Source: Candidatus Limnocylindria bacterium
GTDB lineage: Bacteria; Chloroflexota; Limnocylindria; P2-11E
NCBI GenBank assembly: GCA_036523395.1
Contig: DATDEH010000046.1
Coordinates: 1 to 64,000 of the forward strand
Direction of reading: 5' to 3'
DNA length: 64,000 nucleotides
The translations under genes and the position numbers were made by a program. The notes below the pieces were generated by a model, which was not told the origin of the DNA, ran no database searches, and saw only the letters and a list, made by a program, of their open reading frames with translations. Shown here one piece after another: positions 7,285 to 15,457 of this stretch (positions are counted from its first letter, which is position 1; the number at the start of each line of letters is the position of its first letter).

Positions 7285-8418
7285 TCATCCGATCCGTCCC
7301 TGCGGAACGGTCACCCAGTACGCGCGGTTGAAGACCCATTTCGCCCAGTGCCAGAGGCGCGAGGGCTTCGGTGGGGCAGGCGGATGCGTGTAGTCGAAGC
7401 GCAAGGATGTCGCCCGCCCTCCACCAGTCTCGAGGAAGCACATCACGCGGCCGCCGTACGCGACCCTCGGAGCGGTGCCTCGGACGAACGACGCGATGCG
7501 GCTCGCGACGATCGGCGCCTCGAAGTGCGCGGTCGAGCCACTCTTCGAGATGGGCAAGTCGGTCGCGTCGCCGATGGCGAAGATGCGCTGGTATTCCTTG
7601 TGCGCGAGTGTGCTTCGGTCGGTCGGCATCCAGCCGCCGGCGTCGCCGAGCCCGGAGTCGATCACCACGGCCGAGCCCTTGTGCGGCGGGACGAGCACGA
7701 GGAGGTCGTACTCGGCGGTCTCGCCCTCGATCGAGGACACCGTGCGCTTTTCCGCGTCGACCGATTCGACGTTGAAGAACGTGCCGAGCCCGATGCCGCG
7801 CTGGTCGAAGATCGGTTGCACGAGCTTCGATGCGGATTCGATGGTGAACGCGCGGTTCAGTGGCGAGAGCAGCGTGACCGAGCTCTTCTCGCGGATGCCA
7901 CGCTTTCGCAGGTACTCCTCGGTCATCAGGACGAATTCGACCGGCGCCGGCGGGCACTTGTACGGGATGCCGGCGACGCCGAGGACGATGCGCCCGCCCT
8001 TGAAGCGACGCAGCTCTTCACGGAGGCGCAGCGCGCCCTCGACCGAGTAGAAGTCGTGCGTGTCGCCATAGCCGGGAACTGCCGAGCGGTCCAGCCGTGA
8101 GCCCGTCGCGACGACAAGGTAATCGAATGCGAGCGAGCCGCTCCGCGCGAGCGTCACGGTCTGCGCGACCGGGTCGATCCTCGTCGCCTGATCGACGACG
8201 AGCGCGACCTCCTTGCGCAGCAGCGTGCGCTCGTCGCGCGCGAGCCAGAGCGCGTTCGCCTGGTCGAGCGCGACGTAGAGGAAGCCGGGCTGATAGATGT
8301 GCATGCCCGTGCCATCGACGACGGTGACTGCGGCCTCGCGGCCGAGCTCCTTCGCGATGAGGTTCGCCACGAGCGTCCCGCCGACACCGCCGCCGAGCAC
8401 GACGACCCGGGCGGGCAT
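7285..8418 (-). CDS. Sulfide:quinone oxidoreductase-like FAD flavoprotein
   Basis: 377 residues from the ATG at 8418. FAD motif at the N-terminus (ARVVVLGGGVGGTLVANLI), second dinucleotide region VVATGSRLD, and FAIGDATDLP near residue 290 for FAD contact. Two cysteines sit where SQR/FCSD redox cysteines lie: GIPYKCPPAPVEF and GRVMCFLETGGG. I do not see a third, found in classical SQR, so quinone-linked sulfide oxidation is not assured. The start overlaps the TusA stop as TGATG. Its place between two TusA genes suggests that it produces or handles sulfane sulfur that TusA then carries. Confidence 0.85.
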   Translation of the reverse strand: MPARVVVLGGGVGGTLVANLIAKELGREAAVTVVDGTGMHIYQPGFLYVALDQANALWLARDERTLLRKEVALVVDQATRIDPVAQTVTLARSGSLAFDYLVVATGSRLDRSAVPGYGDTHDFYSVEGALRLREELRRFKGGRIVLGVAGIPYKCPPAPVEFVLMTEEYLRKRGIREKSSVTLLSPLNRAFTIESASKLVQPIFDQRGIGLGTFFNVESVDAEKRTVSSIEGETAEYDLLVLVPPHKGSAVVIDSGLGDAGGWMPTDRSTLAHKEYQRIFAIGDATDLPISKSGSTAHFEAPIVASRIASFVRGTAPRVAYGGRVMCFLETGGGRATSLRFDYTHPPAPPKPSRLWHWAKWVFNRAYWVTVPQGRIG

Positions 8419-8663
8419 CAGCGCGCCTTCCGTACGATGAAGCGCGCGAAGCCAGGCTCCTCGAGGACGCCGACGATCTCGTGCTTCGCCTTCGCGACCC
8501 ACGCCGGGATGTCGGTACGCGAGCCAGCGTCGCTCGAGATGACCTCGAACGTGTCGCCGATCTGCCCCTGGCGGATCGCGCCGATGAGCGCGAGGAGCGG
8601 CCCGGGGCAGGCCATGCCGCGCGCGTCGATCGACTTCGTCAGCTGCGTTTCGGTGAGCGTCAT
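8418..8663 (-). CDS. TusA-family sulfurtransferase (copy 2)
   Basis: 81 residues with SIDARGMACPGPLLALIGAI, Cys19 being the CPxP persulfide residue. It lacks the extra cysteine of copy 1. The remainder (DTFEVISSDAGSRTDIPAWV) is a standard TusA fold. It follows the DsrE gene by 11 bp and its stop overlaps the start of the flavoprotein gene. Divergence from copy 1 argues for two specialised carriers, not a recent duplication. Confidence 0.92.
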   Translation of the reverse strand: MTLTETQLTKSIDARGMACPGPLLALIGAIRQGQIGDTFEVISSDAGSRTDIPAWVAKAKHEIVGVLEEPGFARFIVRKAR

Positions 8664-8674
8664 CGCGATCTCCT

Positions 8675-9088
8675 TTAGATGAACGTGATCGGGCCCTGCG
8701 CGTCAGCCATGAACGCGGCGACGCCCTCGATGTCGTCGACGATCGGATCCAGGTCCTTCTGTGCGAGGCCGAACATCTCCGTCGACAGCGCGCAGGCGTG
8801 GATGCGGACGTCGCCGAGTTCCTTCGCCTGGCGGAGCAGGTCGGACCAGTGCGCGCCCGGGTGCGCCACCACGACGGACCTCTGCGCGGCTGTCGCCTCG
8901 GGCGAGAGACCGTGGTCCTTCGCGATCCGGTCGGACCGGAACGCGTCGACGGCGTAGTACTGGAGGAAGAGGTTGACCGGGCGACCCATCGCCGCCGCTC
9001 CGACCGCGAGGACCGCGGCCGCGCTGAGCTTGTCATCGGTGCCTGAAAAGAGGACGAGTGAGAGCGGGGTTTCGAGCCGTTCTTCCAT
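8675..9088 (-). CDS. DsrE-family sulfur carrier protein
   Basis: 137 residues from the ATG at 9088, which has GGAGG 7 bp upstream; a TTG start at 9109 would bury this site. DsrE fold with LSLVLFSGTDDKLSAAAVLAVGAAAMG at the start and one likely active cysteine in VRIHACALSTEMFGL. It is the first gene of the sulfur operon, facing the ArsR-type regulator across about 120 bp that contain several inverted repeats. Confidence 0.87.
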   Translation of the reverse strand: MEERLETPLSLVLFSGTDDKLSAAAVLAVGAAAMGRPVNLFLQYYAVDAFRSDRIAKDHGLSPEATAAQRSVVVAHPGAHWSDLLRQAKELGDVRIHACALSTEMFGLAQKDLDPIVDDIEGVAAFMADAQGPITFI

Positions 9089-9108
9089 CGTCTTCGCCTC
9101 CGTCGACA

Positions 9109-9178
9109 ACTCTCGCCGGAAGGTCCCGCCGGAGCGAGAGTCAAGCGGCCCGAAGCACTCGGGACCTTCGACTCTGTA
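9109..9178. promoter_or_regulatory. Nested inverted repeats between sulfur operon and arsR-type gene
   Basis: GAAGGTCCCG (9119-9128) and CGGGACCTTC (9160-9169) form a perfect 10-bp inverted repeat. ACTCTCGC (9109-9116) pairs with GCGAGAGT (9134-9141), and AGAGTC (9137-9142) with GACTCT (9170-9175). GACTCTGTA at 9170-9178 also resembles the half sites of the CarH-like operators. These are candidate operator sites for the ArsR-family protein; none is proven. Confidence 0.45.
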
Positions 9179-9209
9179 ATCACGCAGTCACATATCCGAC
9201 GGTCGTGTC

Positions 9210-9575
9210 ATGAGCTTGACTGACGGTCTCATCGAGGGCGCCGCGCGGCGATTCGCGCTGCTCGGTGATCCGACCCGCCTGCGCATCCTCCACGTGCTCA
9301 TGGTGGAGGGCGAGATGGCGGTCGGAGTGCTCGCAAAGGCCGCCGGAACGTCACGCTTCAACGCATCGGCGCACCTCACGCGGCTGCTCGAGTCCGGGTT
9401 TGTCGCGCGCCGCCGTGAAGGCACCGCGATCTACTACCGCGTCGACGACAAGAACCTGCCGCGCGTCTGCGAGTGGATGTGCGACTCTCTGCGGACGCGT
9501 GCGCGGACGCTGGCCCGCGCAGCGGAGCGCACGGCGACGTCCGGGTTGCCGCGGCTGGCGTTGAAGAAGAGATAG
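9210..9575 (+). CDS. ArsR-family winged-helix regulator, possible thiol/persulfide sensor
   Basis: 121 residues. Winged helix from FALLGDPTRLRILHVLMVEGE through LAKAAGTSRFNASAHLTRLLESGFVARRREG. The only cysteines are C87 and C91 in RVCEWMCDSL, a C-x3-C pair near the C-terminal helix. This differs from the ELCVCD metal site of ArsR/SmtB and from the wider spacing in BigR/SqrR. Divergence from a TusA/DsrE/SQR operon suggests it senses sulfane sulfur or oxidants rather than arsenite. That role is inferred from context. Confidence 0.85.
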   Translation: MSLTDGLIEGAARRFALLGDPTRLRILHVLMVEGEMAVGVLAKAAGTSRFNASAHLTRLLESGFVARRREGTAIYYRVDDKNLPRVCEWMCDSLRTRARTLARAAERTATSGLPRLALKKR

Positions 9576-9576
9576 G

Positions 9577-9729
9577 CCGTCGCCGACCATCTCGAGGATG
9601 TGCCGCCGCTCGTGTCCACGGAACCGCATCCAGGCGGCCATCGGCAACGACAAAGTCAGGGTGACCACGAACGCGGAGAGCTCGGGCCCCGGCGCACATG
9701 ACCACACACATCTCGAGGGCGATCGGCAT
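9577..9729 (-). pseudogene. Remnant of an integral membrane protein
   Basis: The minus strand reads MPIALEMCVVMC from 9729 and, after a frame change near 9694, FVVTLTLSLPMAAWMRFRGHERRHILEMVG, then breaks off. This resembles one transmembrane hairpin of small integral membrane proteins common near metal-resistance loci (LPMxAWMRxRGH pattern). Only about 50 codons survive. The assignment rests on pattern memory. Confidence 0.4.
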
Positions 9730-9779
9730 ATGAACGAGCCGGTCGACCGTCGCGAGCCAGAGAGAAAGGAGACGAGATC

Positions 9780-12104
9780 CTAGAGCTCGCGCTCCGTTCG
9801 CCTGAGCAGCAGAGCGTTGGTCACGACCGTGATCGAGCTCGCGCTCATCGCCAGCGCCCCGAACTCCGGACGCAGCAGCAGTCCGAGCGTTGGATATAGC
9901 GCGCCGGCGGCGACCGGGATGGCGATGAGGTTGTAGATCGCGGCCCAGAAGAGGTTCTGCTTCATCTTGCGCACGGTCGCCTTCGACAGCGTGATCGCGC
10001 CGAGTACGTCTCGTGGATCCGAGCGCATGAGCACGATGTCGCCGGTCTCGACGGCCACATCCGTCCCCGCGCCGATCGCGATCCCCAGGTCAGCTTGGGC
10101 GAGCGCGGGCGCATCGTTGATGCCGTCGCCGACCATCGCCACGAACTTTCCCTCCGACTGCAGCCGCTTGACCTCGTCCGCCTTGTGCTCGGGCAGTACT
10201 TCCGCCAGCACCCGCTCGATCCCGATCTCACGCGCGACGGCTTCGCCGGTCTGACGGTTGTCTCCTGTCAGCATCGCCACCTCGATGCCAAGAGCGCGCA
10301 GGCCCGAGACCGCCGCCTTCGCGCTCGCTCGCGGGGTGTCCTGGACGGCGGCAACTCCCGCCAGCCGCCCGTCGATCGCGACGACGGTGAGCGTTTTGCC
10401 CTCATGCAAGAGCTCATCGATCTTCGGAGCGATCGGGTCGAGCGATATCCCGCGGTCCGCCATGAGCCGTTGGGTGCCGACCAGCACCTCGCGGCCCTCC
10501 ACACGGGCTCGGACGCCGCGTCCGGCGAGCGCTTCGAAGTCCTCGATGCGTTCCGGCACGGCGATACCCCGGCGCTGCGCTTCGTCGAGCAGCGCCTTGG
10601 ACAGCGGGTGGCCGGAGCGGACCTCGGCTCCGGCTTCAAGACGCAGCAACTCGTTCTCGTCGAGTGGCGGAAGCGCGACGAGATCGGTGACGTGCGGCTT
10701 GCCTTCGGTGAGGGTTCCGGTCTTGTCGAAGATGACGACCTGGATCTTCGACGCGAGCTCGAGACTCGTTGCCTCTTTGAACAGGATCCCGTGCTTCGCG
10801 CCGATGTCGGTCCCGACCATGATCGCGGTCGGCGTCGCCAGGCCCAGCGCGTCCGGGCAGGCGATGACGATCGCTGTGACGGCGAGGGTGAGCGCGAACA
10901 TCACGGGTTCCTTGGCGATGAACGACCAATAGAGAAAGGTGAGCACACCGGAGGCGACGGCGGCGATGACGAGGTAGTGCGCGGCGCGGTCCGCGAGCCG
11001 CTGCGCCGGTGGCTTCGAAGCCTGGGCGCGCTCGACCATCTGCGCGATCCGCGCGAGCGTGGTGTCCGATCCCACCTGTGTGGCACGGAAACGGATCGAG
11101 CCGGTCTGGTTGACGGTCCCGGCGATGACCTTCGCCCCCGCCTCCTTCTCGATAGGGATCGACTCGCCCGTCACCATCGACTCGTCGATCGCCGTGTGCC
11201 CGTCCAGCACCACGCCGTCGACGGGCAGGCGGTCCCCGGGCTGCAGCACGATCACATCACCGACACGGACCTCGGAGACCGGGACACGCACGATCTTGCC
11301 GCTGCGCTCGACGTTCGCCTCGCCCGGCGCGAGCTCGAGCAGCTTGCGCACCGCATCGGACGAACCGCGCCGGGCCTTCATCTCCATCCAGTGGCCGAAG
11401 AGCAGGAAGGTGGCGAGCATCACCGACGCCTCGTAGAACGTGTCGCCACCGGTCGTGAGGGTGAGGCCGACGCTGAAGAGATAGCTCACGAGGATCCCCA
11501 GCGAGACGAGCACGCTCATGTTGAGCACACCGGAGCGGATCGATCGCCATGCGCCGGTGTGGAACACGCTCGAAGCCCACAGCGCGACGGGCGTCGAGAA
11601 GGCAAAGAGGATCCAGTTCCTGTCGATGGGCGCCGGGAGCTCGCGACCCCCCAGGAGGAGCGTCCCGAGCGAGGAGTACGCGACCACGGGGAGCGACAGC
11701 ACGAGCGCGACGACGAATCGCCGGCGCATGTCCGCTTCCATTGCGGCGGCCATGCGCGGATCGGACATGTCGTGACCCATCGCCTCGTGGCCGCTGTGCG
11801 CCGCGGTCTTGGACGCCGCGTGGTGCATCGCCTCGTGCGAGCTGACCTGCGCCCTCGGCAACGGCACCGGGTTGCGGAAGTTGCAGCCCTCGATCTGCTT
11901 TCGCAGCGTCAAGGCGTCGGTCATGCCCGAGTGGATCGTGACGCTGGCGACTCTATGTTCGAGGTCGACATGCGCGCCGACGACGTGCGGAAGATGTTCG
12001 ATCGCCGCGCTGAGATCGTCCTGACAACACGGGCAGAAGACGTCGTCGAGCGAGACCGCGATCGTCTCGGTCGTCGTACTGGCGTGCTGCGTGGCGTGCC
12101 GCAT
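9780..12104 (-). CDS. P1B-type heavy-metal ATPase with CPD motif
   Basis: 774 residues. An HMA-like N-domain carries FCPCC in place of CxxC, then a His/Met-rich linker (HEAMHHAASKTAAHSGHEAMGHDM, residues about 89-112). Core P-type features follow: MVTGES (actuator), DKTGTLTEG (phosphorylated Asp), [20 protein letters not shown] (hinge). The transmembrane metal site reads [12 protein letters not shown], with CPD instead of the CPC of CopA. The His/Met-rich region and copper context suggest copper or silver export by a divergent subgroup. It is the last gene of the csoR-copA-YHS operon and convergent with the arsR-type gene. Confidence 0.9.
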   Translation of the reverse strand: MRHATQHASTTTETIAVSLDDVFCPCCQDDLSAAIEHLPHVVGAHVDLEHRVASVTIHSGMTDALTLRKQIEGCNFRNPVPLPRAQVSSHEAMHHAASKTAAHSGHEAMGHDMSDPRMAAAMEADMRRRFVVALVLSLPVVAYSSLGTLLLGGRELPAPIDRNWILFAFSTPVALWASSVFHTGAWRSIRSGVLNMSVLVSLGILVSYLFSVGLTLTTGGDTFYEASVMLATFLLFGHWMEMKARRGSSDAVRKLLELAPGEANVERSGKIVRVPVSEVRVGDVIVLQPGDRLPVDGVVLDGHTAIDESMVTGESIPIEKEAGAKVIAGTVNQTGSIRFRATQVGSDTTLARIAQMVERAQASKPPAQRLADRAAHYLVIAAVASGVLTFLYWSFIAKEPVMFALTLAVTAIVIACPDALGLATPTAIMVGTDIGAKHGILFKEATSLELASKIQVVIFDKTGTLTEGKPHVTDLVALPPLDENELLRLEAGAEVRSGHPLSKALLDEAQRRGIAVPERIEDFEALAGRGVRARVEGREVLVGTQRLMADRGISLDPIAPKIDELLHEGKTLTVVAIDGRLAGVAAVQDTPRASAKAAVSGLRALGIEVAMLTGDNRQTGEAVAREIGIERVLAEVLPEHKADEVKRLQSEGKFVAMVGDGINDAPALAQADLGIAIGAGTDVAVETGDIVLMRSDPRDVLGAITLSKATVRKMKQNLFWAAIYNLIAIPVAAGALYPTLGLLLRPEFGALAMSASSITVVTNALLLRRTEREL

Positions 12105-12129
12105 CAGATGTTCGAGGCGCTGATCGCCG

Positions 12130-12531
12130 TCACGGAGAGCCGGGCTGTTGCGCTTCCGCCGTCTCGCAGATGCCTGCGTCGCTGGGCGCCTGCGCCATCG
12201 CCGCGCGCTCGGCGTCGAGCTGCTCGACGACGGCCGGATACGCGTCGTGCATACAGCAACGGCACGCCTTGTACCACTCGCGCATGCCGGCGTCGATCAT
12301 CGGAAGCTCGTCGGCGTGCGCATGCGTTTGGGAATGTTCGTCACGCGCGCCAGCGGCCAGCCAGGTATCCACCTTCGACTTGTAGGTCTCCGGCGACTTC
12401 GCGAACTTCGTCAGGCAACCGTGCCCGCAAAAGGCGTACTCGCGATCCGGCAACTCCAACGTCAGGCCGTGCTCGCGCGCGTCCTCCAGGTCGACCACCA
12501 TGTCGCACACCGGGTCCAGCAGCTTGGTCAT
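12130..12531 (-). CDS. YHS-domain metal-binding protein
   Basis: 133 residues from ATG 12531 (GGAAGG 8 bp upstream; a GTG at 12540 is the alternative). The YHS domain is at the N-terminus: LLDPVCDMVVDLEDA, then REYAFCGHGCLTKFAKSPETY, giving conserved cysteines C-x2-M and C-x3-C. A C-terminal segment adds YKACRCCMHDAYP. YHS proteins bind copper or other soft metals and commonly sit beside or within P1B ATPases. Here the gene lies between two of them, suggesting metal delivery or sensing. Confidence 0.85.
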   Translation of the reverse strand: MTKLLDPVCDMVVDLEDAREHGLTLELPDREYAFCGHGCLTKFAKSPETYKSKVDTWLAAGARDEHSQTHAHADELPMIDAGMREWYKACRCCMHDAYPAVVEQLDAERAAMAQAPSDAGICETAEAQQPGSP

Positions 12532-12546
12532 CTCAGGCACCTTCCT

Positions 12547-14841
12547 TCATCGATCGATGGTCGCGCCACGCAGGCGCAGAGAGTTGGTCACCACGGTCAC
12601 GGACGAGATCGCCATCGCGCCGGCGGCGAAGATCGGCGACAGCAGCACGCCCAGGAACGGATAGAGGACGCCCGCCGCCAGCGGGATGAGCGCGACGTTG
12701 TAGAAGAACGCCCAGAACAGGTTCATGCGGATCGTCCCCACCGTCTTGCGGGAGAGCCGGAGCGCCCGGGCGACGCCGCGGGGATCGGCACCGACGAGGA
12801 TCATGCCCGCCGACGCGATCGCGACATCCGTGCCGCTGCCGATGGCGATGCCGAGGTCGGCCTGTGCGAGCGCGGGCGCGTCGTTCACGCCGTCGCCCAC
12901 CATCGCGACCCTGCGACCGGCTTTCTGCAGCTCGGCTACGAGTGCAGCTTTGCCGTCCGGGCGAACCTCAGCGCGGACCTCTTCGATCCCGAGACTGCGG
13001 CCGATCGCCTCCGCCGTACGTCGCGTGTCGCCCGAGACGAGGATCGTCCGCAGTCCCATACGCCGCAGCTCACGGATCGCCTCCGCCGCGGCCGCGCGTG
13101 GCACGTCGGCGAGTGCGAGGATCGCGAGCGGCTTGCCGTCGATGGTCGCGATGAGCGGCGTCTTGCCCTGCGACTCGTGGTGCGCGAGCAGGCCGTCACC
13201 GAGATCGGCGAAGCCATGCGCCACCGCGAATCTCCGGTTGCCGACGTACACCTCGTGGCCATCGACGACGGCGTGCACACCCTGGCCCGGGAACGACTCG
13301 AAGCGCGCGGGTTCGCTCATCACAAGCCCCTTCGCGCGCGCCGCCTCGAGCACGGCACCGGCAAGCGGATGCTCAGAGCGCAGCTCGGCGCTCGCGATGA
13401 GCCGGAGGGCTTCGTCCTCACCGTAGTCGGAACAGCTCAGGAGGTCCGTGACTTCAGGCCGTCCGACGGTGAGGGTCCCGGTCTTGTCGAAGGCGACGGT
13501 GTCGATCCGCTGGGCGGCCTCGAGGGCGATCGCGCTCTTGATGAGGATCCCGCGCGATGCGCCGCGGCCGGTGCCGACCATGATCGCCGTCGGTGTCGCA
13601 AGCCCGAGCGCGCATGGGCACGCGATGATGAGAACGGCGATGAACACCGTGAGTGCGTAGGTCAGCTTCGGCTCGGGACCCAGCAATATCCACGCGACGA
13701 ACGCAAGACCAGCGAGGACGAAGACGATCGGCACGAAGACGGCAGCGATCTGGTCGACCAGGCGCTGGATAGGGGCCTTCGAGGCCTGTGCGTCTTCGAC
13801 CAGCCGGACGATCTGCGCGAGCGTCGTGTTCTCGCCCACCCGCGTCGCGCGGAGACGCAGCGCGCCGGTGGTATTGAGCGTTCCGCCGGTGACCTCGTCA
13901 CCGGGATTCTTCTCGACCGGGATCGACTCACCGGTAAGCATCGACTCGTCGACCGCGGACGCCCCGGCGAGGAGCAGACCGTCGGTGGCGATGGTCTCGC
14001 CCGGACGGACGAGCACGACATCGCCGATCTTGAGCTGCTCGATCGGCACGTCCTCCTCGAGGCCACCGGGTCGGCGGACCCGCGCGGTCTTGGCGCCGAG
14101 CGCGAGGAGGGCGCGGATGGCGTCGCCGGTGTGCGCCCGAGCGCGTGCTTCCATGAAACGACCGGCCAGGACCAGCGCGATGATCGCGCTCGAGGTCTCG
14201 TAGTAGAGGTTCTGGGTCGGCGCGAGGCCGTTGGCCCGGAAGAGGTCGGGCAGGAACGTCGCCGCGACGGACAGGCCGTAGGCGGCAGTCGTCCCGACCG
14301 CGATGAGCGTGTTCATGTTGCTTGTGCCATGCCGCGCGGCGTTCCACGCCGCGCGGTAGAACGGCGCCGCCGCCCAGAGCTGCACGGGCGTGGCGAACAA
14401 GAACAGCGCGTAGGGCCGCCAGGGTGCCTCCTCGAGTTCAGGGACCACGAGGGGCGCGATCATCGACAGGAGGATCGCGAGCCCCGCGAGCACGCCTGCC
14501 ACCACCAGGCGGCGGCGAAGTGAATCCACGTACCGCAGGCGCAGGGCGCGCTCGTCCTCGATGGCCGCGCTGCGCGCGGCGTCGCCCTCGGGAATGACGA
14601 GAGCGCCGTACCCCGCACGCTCGACGGCCCTCACCAGTGCGGCCAGCTCGGCGTGCGCCGGATCGAGCCGGACCGTCGCGCGCTCGTTCGCGAGATTGAC
14701 CTCTGCCGAGGCGACACCGGGCACGCTCGCGAGCGCCGTCTCCACGGAATGGACGCATGACGCGCAGGTCATGCCGGTGATCGCGAGTTCGCGCTTGGCC
14801 GCGGGCATCGCCGCCGTCATCGCCGCAGTGGTCGTTGTCAC
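12547..14841 (-). CDS. copA: Copper-exporting P1B ATPase CopA
   Basis: 764 residues. N-terminal HMA domain with [15 protein letters not shown] (residues 23-37), eight predicted TM segments, LTGES in the actuator, [20 protein letters not shown] as the transmembrane CPC site, [10 protein letters not shown] for phosphorylation and [22 protein letters not shown] as hinge. All catalytic motifs are intact. GTG start at 14841 overlaps the csoR stop (GTGA). Metal export from the cytoplasm, regulated by the adjacent CsoR, is the expected role. Confidence 0.95.
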   Translation of the reverse strand: MTTTTAAMTAAMPAAKRELAITGMTCASCVHSVETALASVPGVASAEVNLANERATVRLDPAHAELAALVRAVERAGYGALVIPEGDAARSAAIEDERALRLRYVDSLRRRLVVAGVLAGLAILLSMIAPLVVPELEEAPWRPYALFLFATPVQLWAAAPFYRAAWNAARHGTSNMNTLIAVGTTAAYGLSVAATFLPDLFRANGLAPTQNLYYETSSAIIALVLAGRFMEARARAHTGDAIRALLALGAKTARVRRPGGLEEDVPIEQLKIGDVVLVRPGETIATDGLLLAGASAVDESMLTGESIPVEKNPGDEVTGGTLNTTGALRLRATRVGENTTLAQIVRLVEDAQASKAPIQRLVDQIAAVFVPIVFVLAGLAFVAWILLGPEPKLTYALTVFIAVLIIACPCALGLATPTAIMVGTGRGASRGILIKSAIALEAAQRIDTVAFDKTGTLTVGRPEVTDLLSCSDYGEDEALRLIASAELRSEHPLAGAVLEAARAKGLVMSEPARFESFPGQGVHAVVDGHEVYVGNRRFAVAHGFADLGDGLLAHHESQGKTPLIATIDGKPLAILALADVPRAAAAEAIRELRRMGLRTILVSGDTRRTAEAIGRSLGIEEVRAEVRPDGKAALVAELQKAGRRVAMVGDGVNDAPALAQADLGIAIGSGTDVAIASAGMILVGADPRGVARALRLSRKTVGTIRMNLFWAFFYNVALIPLAAGVLYPFLGVLLSPIFAAGAMAISSVTVVTNSLRLRGATIDR

Positions 14842-15101
14842 TTGCGTGCCAGGGCGAAGAGGTCGGTCAGCTCTTCGATCATCTTGTCGTTCCGACCTTC
14901 CTTGAAGCCGGCGGGGACGCAGGTCGCGAGGTGGCCGCGGAGCACCTCGGTCTCGAACTTCTGGACCGCGCGCTCCACGGCGAACGTCTGCTTGAGCACG
15001 TCAACGCAGTACGTGTCGTCCTGGACCATCCTCCGGATACCCTTGATGTGCCCTTCGATCGACGCGAGGCGCGCGTCGAGCTCGCTCTTGTCTGCCTGCA
15101 T
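14838..15101 (-). CDS. csoR: CsoR-family copper-sensing repressor
   Basis: 87 residues from ATG 15101, which has GGAGG upstream. All-helical DUF156 fold: [29 protein letters not shown] and [13 protein letters not shown]. The Cu(I) ligands are C32, H57 and C61, with the same spacing as C36-H61-C65 of the Mycobacterium tuberculosis protein. First gene of the copper operon, directly behind the operator at 15123-15151. Cu(I) binding would release it and induce copA. Confidence 0.94.
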   Translation of the reverse strand: MQADKSELDARLASIEGHIKGIRRMVQDDTYCVDVLKQTFAVERAVQKFETEVLRGHLATCVPAGFKEGRNDKMIEELTDLFALARK

Positions 15102-15122
15102 GTGGTGCCTCCGTCCTGCACG

Positions 15123-15151
15123 TATACCCACCCCCTATGGGGAGGGGGTAG
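15123..15151 (-). promoter_or_regulatory. CsoR-type operator
   Basis: TACCCACCCCCT directly abuts ATGGGGAGGGGGTA (within 15125-15150), a pseudo-palindrome of C-tract and G-tract flanked by AT-rich ends. This is the class of site bound by CsoR/RcnR repressors. It lies 22-50 bp upstream of the csoR start. Confidence 0.75.
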
Positions 15152-15227
15152 ACCTGTCCATCGTACCAGCCGGGCAGCTGGGCGCCGCGCGTCAGCGTCT
15201 CGCCTAACCCCGCCGCGCCGTGGCGGG

Positions 15228-15395
15228 TCACGGAGTGCGGAGCTCGACGAGGAAGACGGCGAGACCGGAGACGCCGACGATCGGTAGGACGTCGACGACG
15301 TGATGTGCGCAGCAGGCGACCATCGGATGCTCGAGGTCGCGGTGCCCCGCGCCGGTAAGCGCCACCGAGTCGCGCGTGAGCGCGCGCTGCCCGAT
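15228..15395 (-). pseudogene. 3' remnant of a small membrane protein gene
   Basis: Reading leftward to the stop at 15230-15228 gives ALTRDSVALTGAGHRDLEHP, then MVACCAHHVVDVLPIVG and VSGLAVFLVELRTP. CCAHHxxDVLP followed by a hydrophobic segment is a pattern I associate with membrane proteins of metal-handling loci. An in-frame stop at 15398-15396 and the lack of a start codon with a ribosome site indicate a truncated relic. The rest of 15152-15457 shows nothing else that I recognise. Confidence 0.4.
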
Positions 15396-15457
15396 CTACC
15401 TCGCGCTGATCAAGCCGCAGTCCGTCACATTTGACGATCGCGGGGGTGCGAGCTGAG

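Noticed and set aside
6247-8100. Very long open frame on the plus strand across the sulfur operon
   Set aside because: It is antisense to genes with clear motifs (OsmC, DsrE, TusA, SQR-like) and has no domain; a high-GC shadow frame.
10095-14523. Long plus-strand frames over both P1B ATPase genes
   Set aside because: Composition is Arg/Asp/Gly-rich with no motifs and no ribosome sites; they mirror the real genes.
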